Below, piece after piece: positions 34,161-44,218 of a DNA stretch of 64,000 nt. A program made the position numbers and the translations under genes. Under the pieces are notes generated by a model, which was given only the letters and a program-made list of their open reading frames with translations, searched no databases and was not told the DNA's origin. The DNA comes from Tenacibaculum sp. 190524A05c (lineage in GTDB: Bacteria > Bacteroidota > Bacteroidia > Flavobacteriales > Flavobacteriaceae): assembly GCF_964036595.1 (NCBI RefSeq), contig NZ_OZ038523.1, forward strand, positions 1-64,000. Direction: 5' to 3'. Every line of letters starts with the position of its first letter. Position 1 is the stretch's first letter.

Positions 34161-35100
34161 ATTAATGTTACTTTCTGTCTTTTCGTTAGTACAATTATGT
34201 GCTCAAAAGAAAGACTTTAAAGAGGAGTTTAAAGTAAACTCAGATGTTGTTATCGATATCAATACAAGACATTCAGATATCGAAATAGAAACCTGGAATA
34301 AAGATAAAGTTGTTATTGAGGCATTTATGGTTGTTGAAGGAGAAGAAGTAACCGAAGAAATGCGAGATAAGTTTTATAAAAAATGGGATTTTGATGCTTT
34401 TGGAAACAGCTCGAAAATAACGGTAAAATCAAGAACGAATTCTTTTATAGATTTCAATTCTTTTAATTTCGATGCTCCGAATTATGAGTTTTATATTGGA
34501 GATTTAGAAGATTTCTCTTTAGGAAGTTTAGATATTTTAGATTCAATAGACTTTATTGCTCCTGATGATATAATTATGATTCCTGATGTTCAATTACCAC
34601 CAATGCCACCACTTCCAGATTTACCTCCGCTTCCGAGTGAGTTTGATTTCGAAGCGTATAAAAAAGATAAATCTTATTTAGAACGTTGGAAGGAAGAGAA
34701 TAAAGGTATGATTGGAAAGAATGCTAAAGTAACTGTTGGTAATAGTTCAATTTCAATTAAAAGTGATGATACCGATATTACAATGTTAAAAGAGGAGGAG
34801 AAATATAAAAAGGAGATTGAAAAGGCAAGAAGGCTATATGAAAAAGAAAGAGTTAAGGCAAAAGTTGCGTACAGAGAAGCAAAAAAGAAACTATTGAAGG
34901 AACAGAAGAAATTGAAAAAGAATAAAAGAGAAAAGTTAAAAGCATCTTTGAAAAAATATAACCAAGAAAGAAAAGAAATACGTGATTTACTAAAGAAAAG
35001 AAGTAAATTAAAGATTAAACGATTGATAAAAATTAAAGCACCAAAAAATGCTAAATTTAATATGGATGTTAAGTACGGAGCATTAAGTTTTGCGAAGTAA
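34141..35100 (+). CDS. Secreted DUF4097-like protein, apparently C-terminally shortened
   Basis: 319 residues from the ATG at 34141, which gives a signal peptide (MRVLPYKLMLLSVFSLVQLCAQ) and overlaps the upstream gene by 20 bp; an in-frame ATG at 34114 does not. The mature start VVIDINTRHSDIEIETWNKDKVVIEA is typical of adhesin-like DUF4097 proteins. Next come a Pro-rich stretch (PPMPPLPDLPPLPS), a very Lys/Glu/Arg-rich coiled coil (about 215-295), and IKIKAPKNAKFNMDVKYGALSF, which looks like the beginning of the beta-helix repeats, where the protein stops. A terminator follows after about 25 bp. Confidence 0.7.
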   Translation: MRVLPYKLMLLSVFSLVQLCAQKKDFKEEFKVNSDVVIDINTRHSDIEIETWNKDKVVIEAFMVVEGEEVTEEMRDKFYKKWDFDAFGNSSKITVKSRTNSFIDFNSFNFDAPNYEFYIGDLEDFSLGSLDILDSIDFIAPDDIIMIPDVQLPPMPPLPDLPPLPSEFDFEAYKKDKSYLERWKEENKGMIGKNAKVTVGNSSISIKSDDTDITMLKEEEKYKKEIEKARRLYEKERVKAKVAYREAKKKLLKEQKKLKKNKREKLKASLKKYNQERKEIRDLLKKRSKLKIKRLIKIKAPKNAKFNMDVKYGALSFAK

Positions 35101-35122
35101 ATATTCAAAAGTTAATTAAAAT

Positions 35123-35153
35123 AAAAAACCACTATTGTTAGTGGTTTTTTTTT
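35123..35153 (+). terminator. Terminator
   Basis: AAAAAACCACTA / TAGTGGTTTTTT hairpin with a T-run after the sigma module. Confidence 0.88.
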
Positions 35154-35223
35154 ATTTAAACTTGTTACCTTTACCTCTCAAGAAAACCATTCTTAATAAC
35201 AAAATTATACTAAGAATAATACA

Positions 35224-36705
35224 ATGGAATTATACAAAGAAAATCAACTGAAAATATACAATTCGCTCTCAAAATCTAAAGAAGAGTTTAAGCCTGTAAC
35301 CGAAGGAAGAGTGGGAATGTATGTTTGTGGTCCAACTGTATATAGCAATGTTCACTTAGGAAATCTTAGGACGTTCATGTCATTTGATATGGTTTTCAGA
35401 TATCTTTTGCATTTAGGATATAAAGTGAGATATGTACGAAATATTACAGATGCAGGACATTTAGAAAGTGATGCAGAAGAAGGTGAAGATAAAATTGCAA
35501 AAAAGGCAAGATTAGAAGAAATTGAACCAATGGAAGTTGTACAACGTTATACAGTAGACTTTCATGAAGTTACTGCTAAATATAACTTTTTACCACCAAG
35601 TATTGAACCAACGGCAACTGGACATATAGTTGAGCAAATTGAAATGATTAAAGAAATCATGGATAAAGGTTTAGCTTATGAAGTAAATGGATCTGTATAT
35701 TTTGATGTATTAAAATACAACGAAGAAGGAAACAATTATGGTGTTCTTTCAGGGAGAAATGTGGAAGATGCAATTCATAATACCAGAGCTCTTGATGGTC
35801 AATCAGAAAAGAAAAACCCTCAAGATTTTGCGTTGTGGAAAAGAGCAGACGAAAGACATATCATGCGTTGGCCATCACCATGGAGTGACGGTTTTCCAGG
35901 ATGGCACTTAGAATGTTCTGTTATGAGTTCTAAATACTTAGGAGAACAAATTGATATTCATGGAGGAGGAATGGATTTAAAATTCCCTCATCATGAGTGT
36001 GAAATAGCTCAGTCTCATGCTTGTTCAGGTGTACAGCCTGTAAATTACTGGATGCACGCGAATATGTTATTGTTGAATGGACAAAAAATGTCTAAATCAA
36101 CAGGAAATAGTATTTTACCAGATGAGATTTTATCTGGAGACAATACTATTCTAAGTAAAGCATTTGGAGCAGGTGTTGTAAGGTTTTTTGCAATGCAAGC
36201 GCACTATAGAAGTATTTTAGATTTTTCTAACGATGCTTTGTTAGCTTCTGAAAAAGGATACAATAAGTTAATGGAAGCTTTGAGTATTCTTAAGGAATTA
36301 AAAACAGCTAAAGAATCAAGTTTTGATGTTCAAGCATGGAAACAGAAATGTTACGATGCTATGAATGATGATTTTAATACGCCGATTTTAATTGCGAATT
36401 TATTTGAAGCGGTTAAATTTATTAATCAAGTAAAAGATAACAAAGGAACTGTTTCAGCAAGTGACGCCGAGTTATTAAGTGCAACATTGAATTCTTTTGT
36501 ATACAATATATTAGGATTGGTTAACGATTCAAAAGAACAAAGCTCTGATAAATTAGGAGGCGTTGTTGAGTTGTTAATTAAATTGAGAAAAGAAGCAAGA
36601 GATAATAAAGATTGGGCTTTATCGGATCAAATTCGTGATGAGCTTGCAGCTTTAGGAATTCAATTAAAGGACGGAAGAGAAGGAACTACATTTTCAGTAA
36701 ACTAA
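35224..36705 (+). CDS. cysS: Cysteinyl-tRNA synthetase
   Basis: 493 residues. Class I aaRS with [20 protein letters not shown] (zinc Cys and HIGH-like HLGN), zinc ligands in [14 protein letters not shown] and [11 protein letters not shown], and KMSKSTGNS (KMSKS loop). C-terminal DALR domain. Starts the cysS-yidD-lgt run. Confidence 0.97.
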   Translation: MELYKENQLKIYNSLSKSKEEFKPVTEGRVGMYVCGPTVYSNVHLGNLRTFMSFDMVFRYLLHLGYKVRYVRNITDAGHLESDAEEGEDKIAKKARLEEIEPMEVVQRYTVDFHEVTAKYNFLPPSIEPTATGHIVEQIEMIKEIMDKGLAYEVNGSVYFDVLKYNEEGNNYGVLSGRNVEDAIHNTRALDGQSEKKNPQDFALWKRADERHIMRWPSPWSDGFPGWHLECSVMSSKYLGEQIDIHGGGMDLKFPHHECEIAQSHACSGVQPVNYWMHANMLLLNGQKMSKSTGNSILPDEILSGDNTILSKAFGAGVVRFFAMQAHYRSILDFSNDALLASEKGYNKLMEALSILKELKTAKESSFDVQAWKQKCYDAMNDDFNTPILIANLFEAVKFINQVKDNKGTVSASDAELLSATLNSFVYNILGLVNDSKEQSSDKLGGVVELLIKLRKEARDNKDWALSDQIRDELAALGIQLKDGREGTTFSVN

Positions 36706-36706
36706 G

Positions 36707-36955
36707 ATGTTAAAAAAGATTCTTGCATTTCCGTTCATAATGTTGATTCGTTTTTATCAAACGGCTATATCACCATTCACACCAGCAACATGTAGATATA
36801 ATCCTACATGTTCGGCATATTCCTTAGAAGCAATAAAGCGACACGGAATATTTTATGGAGGTTGGTTAGCTGTAAAACGAATTTTCAGTTGTCATCCTTG
36901 GGGTGGAAGTGGATATGATCCAGTACCAGAAAAGAAACAAAAAACTAAACTTTAA
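36707..36955 (+). CDS. yidD: Membrane protein insertion efficiency factor YidD
   Basis: 82 residues: [33 protein letters not shown] blocks, [24 protein letters not shown] and GGSGYDPVP, with the three conserved cysteines. Helps YidC/Sec insertion of membrane proteins. One base separates it from the cysS stop. Confidence 0.96.
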   Translation: MLKKILAFPFIMLIRFYQTAISPFTPATCRYNPTCSAYSLEAIKRHGIFYGGWLAVKRIFSCHPWGGSGYDPVPEKKQKTKL

Positions 36956-36961
36956 TACTAC

Positions 36962-37816
36962 ATGAATTTTATAGCAATTACTTGGGATTGGGATCCTGAA
37001 ATTTTTAATATCGGCGGATTTAGTATTCGTTGGTATAGCTTAATGTTTATCATTGCTTTTGTTTTAGGATTGCAGCTCATGAAGAAAATTTATACAGAGG
37101 ATAATATCTCTCACGAGAAAATGGATCCTTTGTTTATGTACACCTTTGTTTCTATGTTAATAGGTATGCGTTTGGGTGAAGTTTTCTTTTACAGTTGGGC
37201 TGATTACCAAGATAACTTATTGCAGATTATTTTACCTTTTAGAAAACAAGAAGGAGCAGAGATGTTATTTGGTTTAGTTAAAGGTTGGAAATTTACTGGA
37301 ATTTCTGGTTTCGCTAGTCATGGTGCAGCTATCGCAATTCCAATTGCATTATATTTTTATGCAAAAAAGCATTTACAAAAATCATGGTTATTCATTTTAG
37401 ATAGAATGGGAATTATGGTTGCTTTGGCTGGTTTCTTTATTAGAATGGGTAATTTCTTTAATTCAGAAATCTATGGTAAGCAAACAGGTTCAAGTTTTGG
37501 AGTTATTTTCAAAAGAGCAGGAGAGAAGTATCCTTGTCACCCAACACAGATTTACGAAGCTTTTAGTTATTTAGCGTTATTCTTTATTCTATGGAGATTA
37601 TACTGGAAAACAGATAAAAAGCAAAAAGAAGGGTATTTATTCGGAGTGTTTATGATAGCACTTTGGTCTCTACGTTTCTTAATTGAATTTATAAAACAAC
37701 CTCAAGTAGTTGAGCGAGGAGAATGGGCGCTGAATACTGGACAATGGTTGAGTATTCCTTTAATTTCAATCGGAATTTGGTTGGTGTTAAGAAAAACAAA
37801 AACAGATAAAGTATAA
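36962..37816 (+). CDS. lgt: Prolipoprotein diacylglyceryl transferase
   Basis: 284 residues, polytopic. It attaches diacylglycerol to lipobox cysteines. Motifs: FSIRWYSLMFI, FASHGAAIAIPIAL (conserved His), FIRMGNFFNSEIYGKQT (Lgt signature) and HPTQIYEAFSYL. It serves the many lipoproteins encoded nearby. Six bp after yidD. Confidence 0.96.
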   Translation: MNFIAITWDWDPEIFNIGGFSIRWYSLMFIIAFVLGLQLMKKIYTEDNISHEKMDPLFMYTFVSMLIGMRLGEVFFYSWADYQDNLLQIILPFRKQEGAEMLFGLVKGWKFTGISGFASHGAAIAIPIALYFYAKKHLQKSWLFILDRMGIMVALAGFFIRMGNFFNSEIYGKQTGSSFGVIFKRAGEKYPCHPTQIYEAFSYLALFFILWRLYWKTDKKQKEGYLFGVFMIALWSLRFLIEFIKQPQVVERGEWALNTGQWLSIPLISIGIWLVLRKTKTDKV

Positions 37817-37825
37817 ATTAGAAAA

Positions 37826-37862
37826 TAAAAAAAGGAGTAACAGAAATGTTGCTCCTTTTTTG
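37826..37862. terminator. Bidirectional terminator
   Basis: AAAAAAGGAGTAACA / TGTTGCTCCTTTTTT hairpin (one mismatch) between convergent lgt and S41 peptidase genes. Confidence 0.85.
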
Positions 37863-37864
37863 TT

Positions 37865-39229
37865 TTAAATCCTTTTTAATATTCCTTTTAAAATTTCATC
37901 TTCTTCATCCAAAAGATAATCTTTAATGAAGATATCAGGAATTACACCTTCATGTTTTGTACTTCCATTTACACGTATCATTTTTCCTTTTGACATTTGA
38001 ACTGTTATTCCAGTATTGGGAAGTTTAAAATAGAACACAGAGGCAATTAATGATGGAAATTCTGCTGTTTCTTCTCCTACAATAGTACCGAAATTATAAT
38101 CTTGAATTTGAGCTGCAGTAACTGTGGCTTGAGAATGTGATTGTCTATTCACTAGAACGTACACTTTCCCTTTGAATCTATTGTTTATAGATTGAGGTTG
38201 AATTTTATCAAACTCATATGAATAACGTTCTCCATTTTTGTGATTAAATATAGATTGCCAATACTTACTCTTATTACTTTTTTTACCGCTTTCTTTCAAT
38301 AATCTACTAGTTCTTAACTCAAAAGAACTATTCCAAGTAAAAGGTTGATTAGCAATATAAGAAACCAAATAATCGCTGAACACATTATCTCCTCCAGAAT
38401 TATTTCTTAAGTCTATTATTAACGATTTTGAGGCTTTATTTTGAATTTCTTCGAATGAATTTTTAATAAATAATTTGAAGTTCTCTAAATCGCCATCAAA
38501 GCTTCCAGGATTCAAATAAGCAATAGTATTGTAGAATTTTAAAGCCATTTTAGCATTTAATAGTTCTGATCTCCTGTCCTCATATTCAGTCATAAGAGAG
38601 ATTGCATTAAGTGAATGTTTTTTAGTTGCTCCTTTACACTTAATTTGAATTTCAAAATGATTGACTTGACCGAAAATCTGCCAGTAATAGCGAGGAAAAC
38701 TATACATTTCTATTTTCACGTTTTTCATCATTTTTCGTTCTCCAGAAACTTGACGATAGATGCTATTTAATATTTCCTTAATAGATACTCCGTTTATACT
38801 AAAAATTTCATCTCCAATGTTAATTTTTGTATTGCTTGACCAGTTTTTACGAATTAATGCTTTGTCACCTTCAAAAGCTAGTTCTAAAGGAAAGATAGTG
38901 GCTTTATCCGAAGAAGCATACTTCATATATTCAGCACCTGGGAAATTTATACATGTATGTCCATTATTAACTAAAACAGGCAATTGTTGAAGTGTATTTG
39001 TAGCTTCTAGAATACTTAATGAATCTTTTATAATTTGATTTTTAATCTTGGTAAACCCTTTTTCAAAAGCAGTTTTGGAAACAGATTCATAAATGTCATA
39101 TTGTGCTTCGAGTAAAGCTGTTTTTAAATAAGATAAATCTTCTAGAATTTGATTCTTTGTGAATTTTGTTTGTCCTTTAAGTTGCATGGAATACACTAAA
39201 AATAGGACGAAGTAAATTTTAATTTTCAT
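37865..39229 (-). CDS. Secreted S41 family peptidase
   Basis: 454 residues with a signal peptide (MKIKIYFVLFLVYSMQLKGQ). A PDZ-like part (INIGDEIFSINGVSIKEIL, about 135-155) precedes the S41 core: SLIIDLRNNSGGDNVFSDYLVSYI, VLVNRQSHSQATVTAAQIQDY (nucleophile Ser region) and GTIVGEETAEFP. Tail-specific protease-like fold acting in the periplasm or outside. It follows an AraC regulator gene by 69 bp and has its own -7 box. Confidence 0.87.
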   Translation of the reverse strand: MKIKIYFVLFLVYSMQLKGQTKFTKNQILEDLSYLKTALLEAQYDIYESVSKTAFEKGFTKIKNQIIKDSLSILEATNTLQQLPVLVNNGHTCINFPGAEYMKYASSDKATIFPLELAFEGDKALIRKNWSSNTKINIGDEIFSINGVSIKEILNSIYRQVSGERKMMKNVKIEMYSFPRYYWQIFGQVNHFEIQIKCKGATKKHSLNAISLMTEYEDRRSELLNAKMALKFYNTIAYLNPGSFDGDLENFKLFIKNSFEEIQNKASKSLIIDLRNNSGGDNVFSDYLVSYIANQPFTWNSSFELRTSRLLKESGKKSNKSKYWQSIFNHKNGERYSYEFDKIQPQSINNRFKGKVYVLVNRQSHSQATVTAAQIQDYNFGTIVGEETAEFPSLIASVFYFKLPNTGITVQMSKGKMIRVNGSTKHEGVIPDIFIKDYLLDEEDEILKGILKRI

Positions 39230-39254
39230 GTACTTGTAATATCGTTTATGGCTG

Positions 39255-39262
39255 CAAAATTA
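39255..39262 (-). promoter_or_regulatory. -7 box upstream of the S41 peptidase gene
   Basis: TAATTTTG on the minus strand, 25 bases before the ATG. Confidence 0.5.
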
Positions 39263-39298
39263 AGAGTCAAAACTATGCTAGTCGTCCGAATGCTTCCA

Positions 39299-40429
39299 TT
39301 AAGACTCATTTTTTACTTTTTTAAGGTATTGACTAGGAGTGAGTTCTGTGTTTTTCTTGAAAGCACTATTAAAAGTAGACTTTGAATTAAATCCTGCTTC
39401 GAAAGCTAAACCTAATAGAGATAGTTTTTCTAGATTTGAAGTTTTTACAAGTTTTTGAAATTCTTGAACTCTGTAAGAATTTATAAGGTCATAGAAATTT
39501 TTACCACAGTTTTGGTTGATTTTTAAAGAAACTGTTTTAGGTTTCATCTCTAAGAGTTCTGCAAGCTTATTTAAATTGATATCGGAATTTAAATAGGGTT
39601 TTTCCAAAAGCATGACTTGATTCAGTTTGTCAAGAAATTCAAGATCTTTTGATGGAGATGAATCTTCTTTTTCAATATTAGAAATTTCAGGAATGAGTAA
39701 TTCAGGGTTTACTTTATTTAAATAGCCTTTGAATCCTATCCAAGTACAGGTAATAGCGAGAATAACAAAGTTCGGTAAGAAGTAATATTCTCTCAAATTT
39801 CGATCAAATACAAATCGATCAACTTCTGTAAGTATATTCCAAAGAATAGGATAAAATCCAAAAATTATAATCGGGATTTTTAACCAGTGGTGAGCTTTAT
39901 CTTCAATTTTAGAAAAATATTGTTTTAACTGTAATTCATACTTGAATAAAAGTCTAATTGAAATAATACTATACACTAATATTGAGATAATTCCAATCCA
40001 TTGTTGAGTAAGATATACGTATGTAATATTAGGAATCGGATCTACGTATAATGCATCCGCTCCGTTTCTATATAAGGCAGTTCTGTAAAAGATAAACTCT
40101 ATCAGTAAAGGAATAAAATGAATACTATTTTTCTTGGTGAATTTAAAAGATGGTTTGGTTATACTTAAGGTGTAAAAGTATAAAGCGGGCCCCATACCAT
40201 AAAGCATTTCCAGTTGAACATACCTGAAAATATGCATTAAGTTAAAGTCTTTTAACACATTAACTAATACAATATTTATGGCCATTATGGCATAAAAGAA
40301 AATAAGTAATGCTAAGAATTTATTAGCAAGTATTTTAGGTTGTTTTTTTAATATTAGAATACTCAAAATGATTGCTTGAAAAGCAAAAACACAGATTATA
40401 GTAAACAAAATTGAGTTTGAAGTGATCAT
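39299..40429 (-). CDS. AraC family regulator with multi-TM N-terminal domain
   Basis: 376 residues. About seven TM helices in the first 240 residues (for example LFTIICVFAFQAIILSILIL, FIPLLIEFIFY, IISILVYSIISIRLLF), a short linker, then an AraC HTH pair (about 275-372: LNLNKLAELLEMKPKTVSLKINQNCGKNFYDLINSYR; LLGLAFEAGFNSKSTFNSAFKKNTELTPSQYLKK). Membrane-bound sensor-regulator, possibly controlling the S41 peptidase gene just downstream. Confidence 0.9.
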   Translation of the reverse strand: MITSNSILFTIICVFAFQAIILSILILKKQPKILANKFLALLIFFYAIMAINIVLVNVLKDFNLMHIFRYVQLEMLYGMGPALYFYTLSITKPSFKFTKKNSIHFIPLLIEFIFYRTALYRNGADALYVDPIPNITYVYLTQQWIGIISILVYSIISIRLLFKYELQLKQYFSKIEDKAHHWLKIPIIIFGFYPILWNILTEVDRFVFDRNLREYYFLPNFVILAITCTWIGFKGYLNKVNPELLIPEISNIEKEDSSPSKDLEFLDKLNQVMLLEKPYLNSDINLNKLAELLEMKPKTVSLKINQNCGKNFYDLINSYRVQEFQKLVKTSNLEKLSLLGLAFEAGFNSKSTFNSAFKKNTELTPSQYLKKVKNES

Positions 40430-40522
40430 CTTAATGTTTCTAATAGTTGAGTTGGTTTGTGGAACTCAAAGTCTAAAGTATATAATAAGAATGATTTTTT
40501 AAACACTTTAAGTAAAAGAAAA

Positions 40523-40547
40523 GGAGTGATGCTTCAATCATCACTCC
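40523..40547 (-). terminator. Terminator after the beta-mannosidase gene
   Basis: GGAGTGATG / CATCACTCC hairpin followed on the minus strand by TTTTCTTTT. Confidence 0.7.
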
Positions 40548-40596
40548 CTGCAGAATCGATATAACTCGAAACTTGAATAAAACTATTTTTTAAAAC

Positions 40597-43191
40597 TTAT
40601 AGTTCTGTATTATAACTATCTACTAAGCTTACAACTTTTAGCTCCTTTTTAAACGCTTCTATTGATGATATATTTCCTTTCTTCACACGAATTGTTTTTT
40701 CCGAGTTAGGTAACATATTGAAATAATTATCTGAGAAATTTTCGTCAAAATTACCCGAAGCAAATACACCAATAGCTAGTTTTTTCGTTTGAAGAGAAAC
40801 AATATATTCGGTTTCATTTTCACTTATATCGTAACTTAATTCAGGGTTAGGTAGTTCTAACTCTTTAAAATGTTTTAAGAAATGTTCATTAGAACAATTG
40901 GTTTCTTTATTTGTTGAAAACGATGCACTCAAGAAAACATCTTCGAATCCGTTTGAGTATTTCTTTAAATCTTCTTTTGAAATGAGTAAATAACTGGCAG
41001 ATGAGTTTGCTGTAACTTCTATGTCTTTATTCCAAGTGTTAAGTTCTGTTCCATCAAAATTCAGAAGTTTCACTTTTAATTGTCCAGAGAAGTTTTTTAG
41101 ATCATCCGTAGCAATATATATGGCAACGGAGTCAGAGCCTTTCTTATCATCAAAACTGATAATGGTTTTTTCAAACGCTTTTTTTACTCCGTAATGTAGC
41201 GCTTTCCATTTTCCGTAATAATCAATGCTCGACCAAGAGGCAACTGGCCAACAATCGTTAATTTGCCAATACAAAGATCCCATGCAACGATATCTGTTTT
41301 TACGATGAGCTTCAATTCCTGTTGTAATTCCATAGGCTTGTAATAAATGACTTACATACAAAAAGCTTTCAAAATCTTTAGGTTGTTTGTAATGACGAAG
41401 CATGTATTCTTTTATAGTACCATTTCCAATACTTGAACGTTGGTGAGATTTCATTACTTCAGAGAAAATATCATGATCTTCTGGAATTGTATATTTATTT
41501 ACAGTGGCTAATTCAGGAAAAGATTGGAATCCAAATTCAGACATGAAACGTGGAATTTTTACATTGTAATTAGAGAATGGTTCCTTTCCCCACCAAACTC
41601 CCCAGTAATGAGCATCACCATCAGTATGAGATTCTGGTACTCCAAGTTCACTACTAGGAGATGAAGCCCAATATTTTCTGTCAGAATCATATTGTTCAAC
41701 AACCTCAGGTAATACTTTATGGAAAATATCGGTATATGATTTCCATGTTGTATTTGCGGCTTTTTCAGATTGTTCTTTGGTAACTTTCTGTTTCCAGCCC
41801 CAGCGTTCCCAGGCAGATAATACTTCATTATTTCCACACCATAAAGCAATAGAAGTATGATTTCTTAATCGTTTTACGTTATCAATTGCCTCTTGTTTTA
41901 CACTTTCTAAATATGCATCGTCTCCAGGATACATAGCACAGGCAAACATAAAATCTTGCCAAACTAATAATCCCATTTCATCACATAAATCATAAAATTC
42001 TTTGTTTTCATAAACTCCACCTCCCCAAACTCTAATCATATTCATGTTAGCATCTTTAGCAGAATTTAAAATATTCTGATAATTAGATGATTTTACTCTC
42101 GGTAAAAAGATGTCTTGAGGAATATAATTTGCTCCTTTCATAAAAGTAGGAATTCCATTGACAGTAAAATAAAAGGAAGAACCAATAGAGTCTTTTTCTC
42201 TTTTCAGTTCTATTGTTCTTAATCCAACTCGATTTACTTTAGAATCAGAATGATTTTTGTGTCGAGCTTTAACTTCTATGTTATATAAATATTGTTTACC
42301 CATACCGTTAGGCCACCATAGTTTAGGGTTTCGAATGCTAAACGGAATTGTAAATTTGTTTTGACCAGGCTTTAAATTGAACTCTTTAGATGTTACAATA
42401 CTATCGTTTACGGAGATTTCAATGATACTTTTTTCAATTTCTTTATGACTATTAATTTCTACTGATGCTGAAAGAGAAGCAGAGTCTTTAGCAATTTGTT
42501 GTCTTATGAAAACATCATCAATTTTGAAGTTATCCCAACTTCTCAAAACAACAGGTCTCCATATTCCGGAAGTTACTAATCTTGGTCCCCAATCCCAACC
42601 AAAATGATAACCAGCTTTTCTTGAAAATACACTTACTTTTTTCTTGCCTTCAACTTTACCAATTTCAGCTAAATCATTATCGGAAACTTCAATTTGATAA
42701 TCAATAGCATCATATTTTTCAATTCCTTTTGTAATTGGCGATTCTAGAACAACTTTTAAAGTATTATCCCCTTCTTTTAAAATTGATTTTGCGTCAACTT
42801 TATATCGACGGAACATATTGTCTGTTGTTAGGATTTCTTTATTATTCAAATAGATTTTTCCGTAGGTGTCTATTCCTTCGAATTCCATCTCAATTTGTTC
42901 TTTAGTAAGTAAATCTTTGGTGATGGTAAAGGTTGATTGGTAAATCCAGTTCGACTTATCTACCCACTGTACATCATGTTCATTTAATCTATAAAATGGA
43001 TTTTCTATAACATTATTACTCAGTAAATCTGTATGAACAGTTCCTGGAACTTCGGCAGCTCTCCATACTGTGTCTTTTTCTTTTTTGAATGTCCAGTTTG
43101 AATTGATTTCCATTTCATTTACTATTGATTTTTTACATCCTATAATAGAAAAGACAATGAAGAATAGGAGGAAGTTATTGAATGACTTCAT
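40597..43191 (-). CDS. Beta-mannosidase (GH2) lipoprotein
   Basis: 864 residues from the ATG at 43191, which gives a lipoprotein signal (MKSFNNFLLFFIVFSIIGCKK); the frame is open further upstream but that extension has no signal-like start. GH2 layout: N-terminal jelly-roll (WRAAEVPGTVHTDLL, DTYGKIYLNNKEI), Ig domain, TIM barrel (about 300-600) with acid/base Glu in LWCGNNEVLSAW and nucleophile Glu in FMSEFGFQSFPE, then C-terminal Ig domains. Removes terminal beta-mannose from mannans or glycoproteins, at the outer membrane or in the periplasm. No SusC/SusD pair is adjacent. Confidence 0.9.
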   Translation of the reverse strand: MKSFNNFLLFFIVFSIIGCKKSIVNEMEINSNWTFKKEKDTVWRAAEVPGTVHTDLLSNNVIENPFYRLNEHDVQWVDKSNWIYQSTFTITKDLLTKEQIEMEFEGIDTYGKIYLNNKEILTTDNMFRRYKVDAKSILKEGDNTLKVVLESPITKGIEKYDAIDYQIEVSDNDLAEIGKVEGKKKVSVFSRKAGYHFGWDWGPRLVTSGIWRPVVLRSWDNFKIDDVFIRQQIAKDSASLSASVEINSHKEIEKSIIEISVNDSIVTSKEFNLKPGQNKFTIPFSIRNPKLWWPNGMGKQYLYNIEVKARHKNHSDSKVNRVGLRTIELKREKDSIGSSFYFTVNGIPTFMKGANYIPQDIFLPRVKSSNYQNILNSAKDANMNMIRVWGGGVYENKEFYDLCDEMGLLVWQDFMFACAMYPGDDAYLESVKQEAIDNVKRLRNHTSIALWCGNNEVLSAWERWGWKQKVTKEQSEKAANTTWKSYTDIFHKVLPEVVEQYDSDRKYWASSPSSELGVPESHTDGDAHYWGVWWGKEPFSNYNVKIPRFMSEFGFQSFPELATVNKYTIPEDHDIFSEVMKSHQRSSIGNGTIKEYMLRHYKQPKDFESFLYVSHLLQAYGITTGIEAHRKNRYRCMGSLYWQINDCWPVASWSSIDYYGKWKALHYGVKKAFEKTIISFDDKKGSDSVAIYIATDDLKNFSGQLKVKLLNFDGTELNTWNKDIEVTANSSASYLLISKEDLKKYSNGFEDVFLSASFSTNKETNCSNEHFLKHFKELELPNPELSYDISENETEYIVSLQTKKLAIGVFASGNFDENFSDNYFNMLPNSEKTIRVKKGNISSIEAFKKELKVVSLVDSYNTEL

Positions 43192-43301
43192 TATTTGGTT
43201 GTTTGTTGTTTTGGAGAAGTCAAGATAACAAAATATGAGTTTGCAATTTTTTACTATTCTAACATAAATTGAACATAAAATTACTTTGATAATAACCGAA
43301 A

Positions 43302-43331
43302 AAAACCTTATTCTAGATAGAATAAGGTTTT
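43302..43331 (-). terminator. Terminator with perfect 14-bp stem
   Basis: AAAACCTTATTCTA / TAGAATAAGGTTTT with a 2-base loop, just after the YHS-domain gene (minus strand), T-run following. Confidence 0.82.
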
Positions 43332-43351
43332 CATAGTATTTGTTGTACATA

Positions 43352-43822
43352 TTAGTTATATGTCTTCCTCAGTTTTTTCCAATTATTATTTGCTTTGGAA
43401 ATTAGTTTTTCGTCATTTTTTTCCTTCAACCATAATTGTTTTGCATCTAATTCAACATTATTTAAGAAGAGGTAATATTTATTGCTAATTACTAGGAATT
43501 TATTGGGGTCAACTCTAAACTTTGCTCCTGCATAAGTTCCGAAAGCGCAGTATCCACCATATTGAGGTAAATATTTTTTCGGATTACCATCAAAAGTGTT
43601 TTTTTGTGCTTCTGATGTAAAGTAGTACGTAACTCCTTCGTAAGTTGACTTGTAATTTTTACTACCTCTTTGTGCAAGATTTAAATCTAGGTATGATACC
43701 GGACTATATCCTTGAAGTGCAATATTGCTGTTGTCGATATTATTTGCTTTTTTATCTTGACCGTAAGTAGATAATGAAGTTAAAAACAAACAGGCTATTA
43801 ATGTTAATTTGAAAATTTTCAT
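43352..43822 (-). CDS. Secreted YHS-domain protein
   Basis: 156 residues with a signal peptide (MKIFKLTLIACLFLTSLSTYGQ). YHS core: NIALQGYSPVSYLDLNLAQRG, YEGVTYYFTSEAQKNTFDGNPKKYLPQYGGYCAFG. YHS domains are linked to metal or redox proteins. Last gene of a leftward cluster: AraC regulator, SnoaL-like, SPW-like membrane protein, YHS protein. Confidence 0.87.
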   Translation of the reverse strand: MKIFKLTLIACLFLTSLSTYGQDKKANNIDNSNIALQGYSPVSYLDLNLAQRGSKNYKSTYEGVTYYFTSEAQKNTFDGNPKKYLPQYGGYCAFGTYAGAKFRVDPNKFLVISNKYYLFLNNVELDAKQLWLKEKNDEKLISKANNNWKKLRKTYN

Positions 43823-43849
43823 GATATGTATATATTATTAATTTAATTT

Positions 43850-44206
43850 TTAAGAAATACTTGATTGTGGTTTATGTGCACTTACTACTAAAAGAACAGT
43901 TATTCCGTTTATCCAATAATAATAAGCGTCAATTCCTTGGAAAGAGAATAAAAATGGAACTATAACGAATAGTAATCCGACAATAAAGTCTACAGTTAAG
44001 TGTAATTTATAAGACAAAACTCTTAGAACACCTAAATGATGATCAGTTAATAATGTTAGAACGAAAGCGGCAATACCAGTTATAACTGAAATCCAAAGAG
44101 CTAACGAGTTGATTTTTCCTAATTCTAACAGAAAGGGTAATGCTATCAAGGCAATTGCCACAGGATAATCTAAAAAAGCATGAATTCTTTTAGTAACAAA
44201 TTTCAT
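43850..44206 (-). CDS. Small four-helix membrane protein, SPW-repeat-like
   Basis: 118 residues, four TM helices. Opening FVTKRIHAFLDYPVAIALIALPFLL and the repeat-like second half LHLTVDFIVGLLFVIVPFLF show the two-fold pattern of SPW-type proteins. The middle has the VLTLLTDHHLGVLRVL segment. Function unknown. Encoded 12 bp after the SnoaL-like gene. Confidence 0.7.
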   Translation of the reverse strand: MKFVTKRIHAFLDYPVAIALIALPFLLELGKINSLALWISVITGIAAFVLTLLTDHHLGVLRVLSYKLHLTVDFIVGLLFVIVPFLFSFQGIDAYYYWINGITVLLVVSAHKPQSSIS

Positions 44207-44218
44207 AAGTAATCGGAT

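Noticed and set aside
34674..35108. 144-codon Phe/Leu/Ser-rich frame on the minus strand
   Set aside because: Antisense of the Lys/Glu-rich coiled coil of the DUF4097-like gene; composition is a reflection of AAA/GAA codons.
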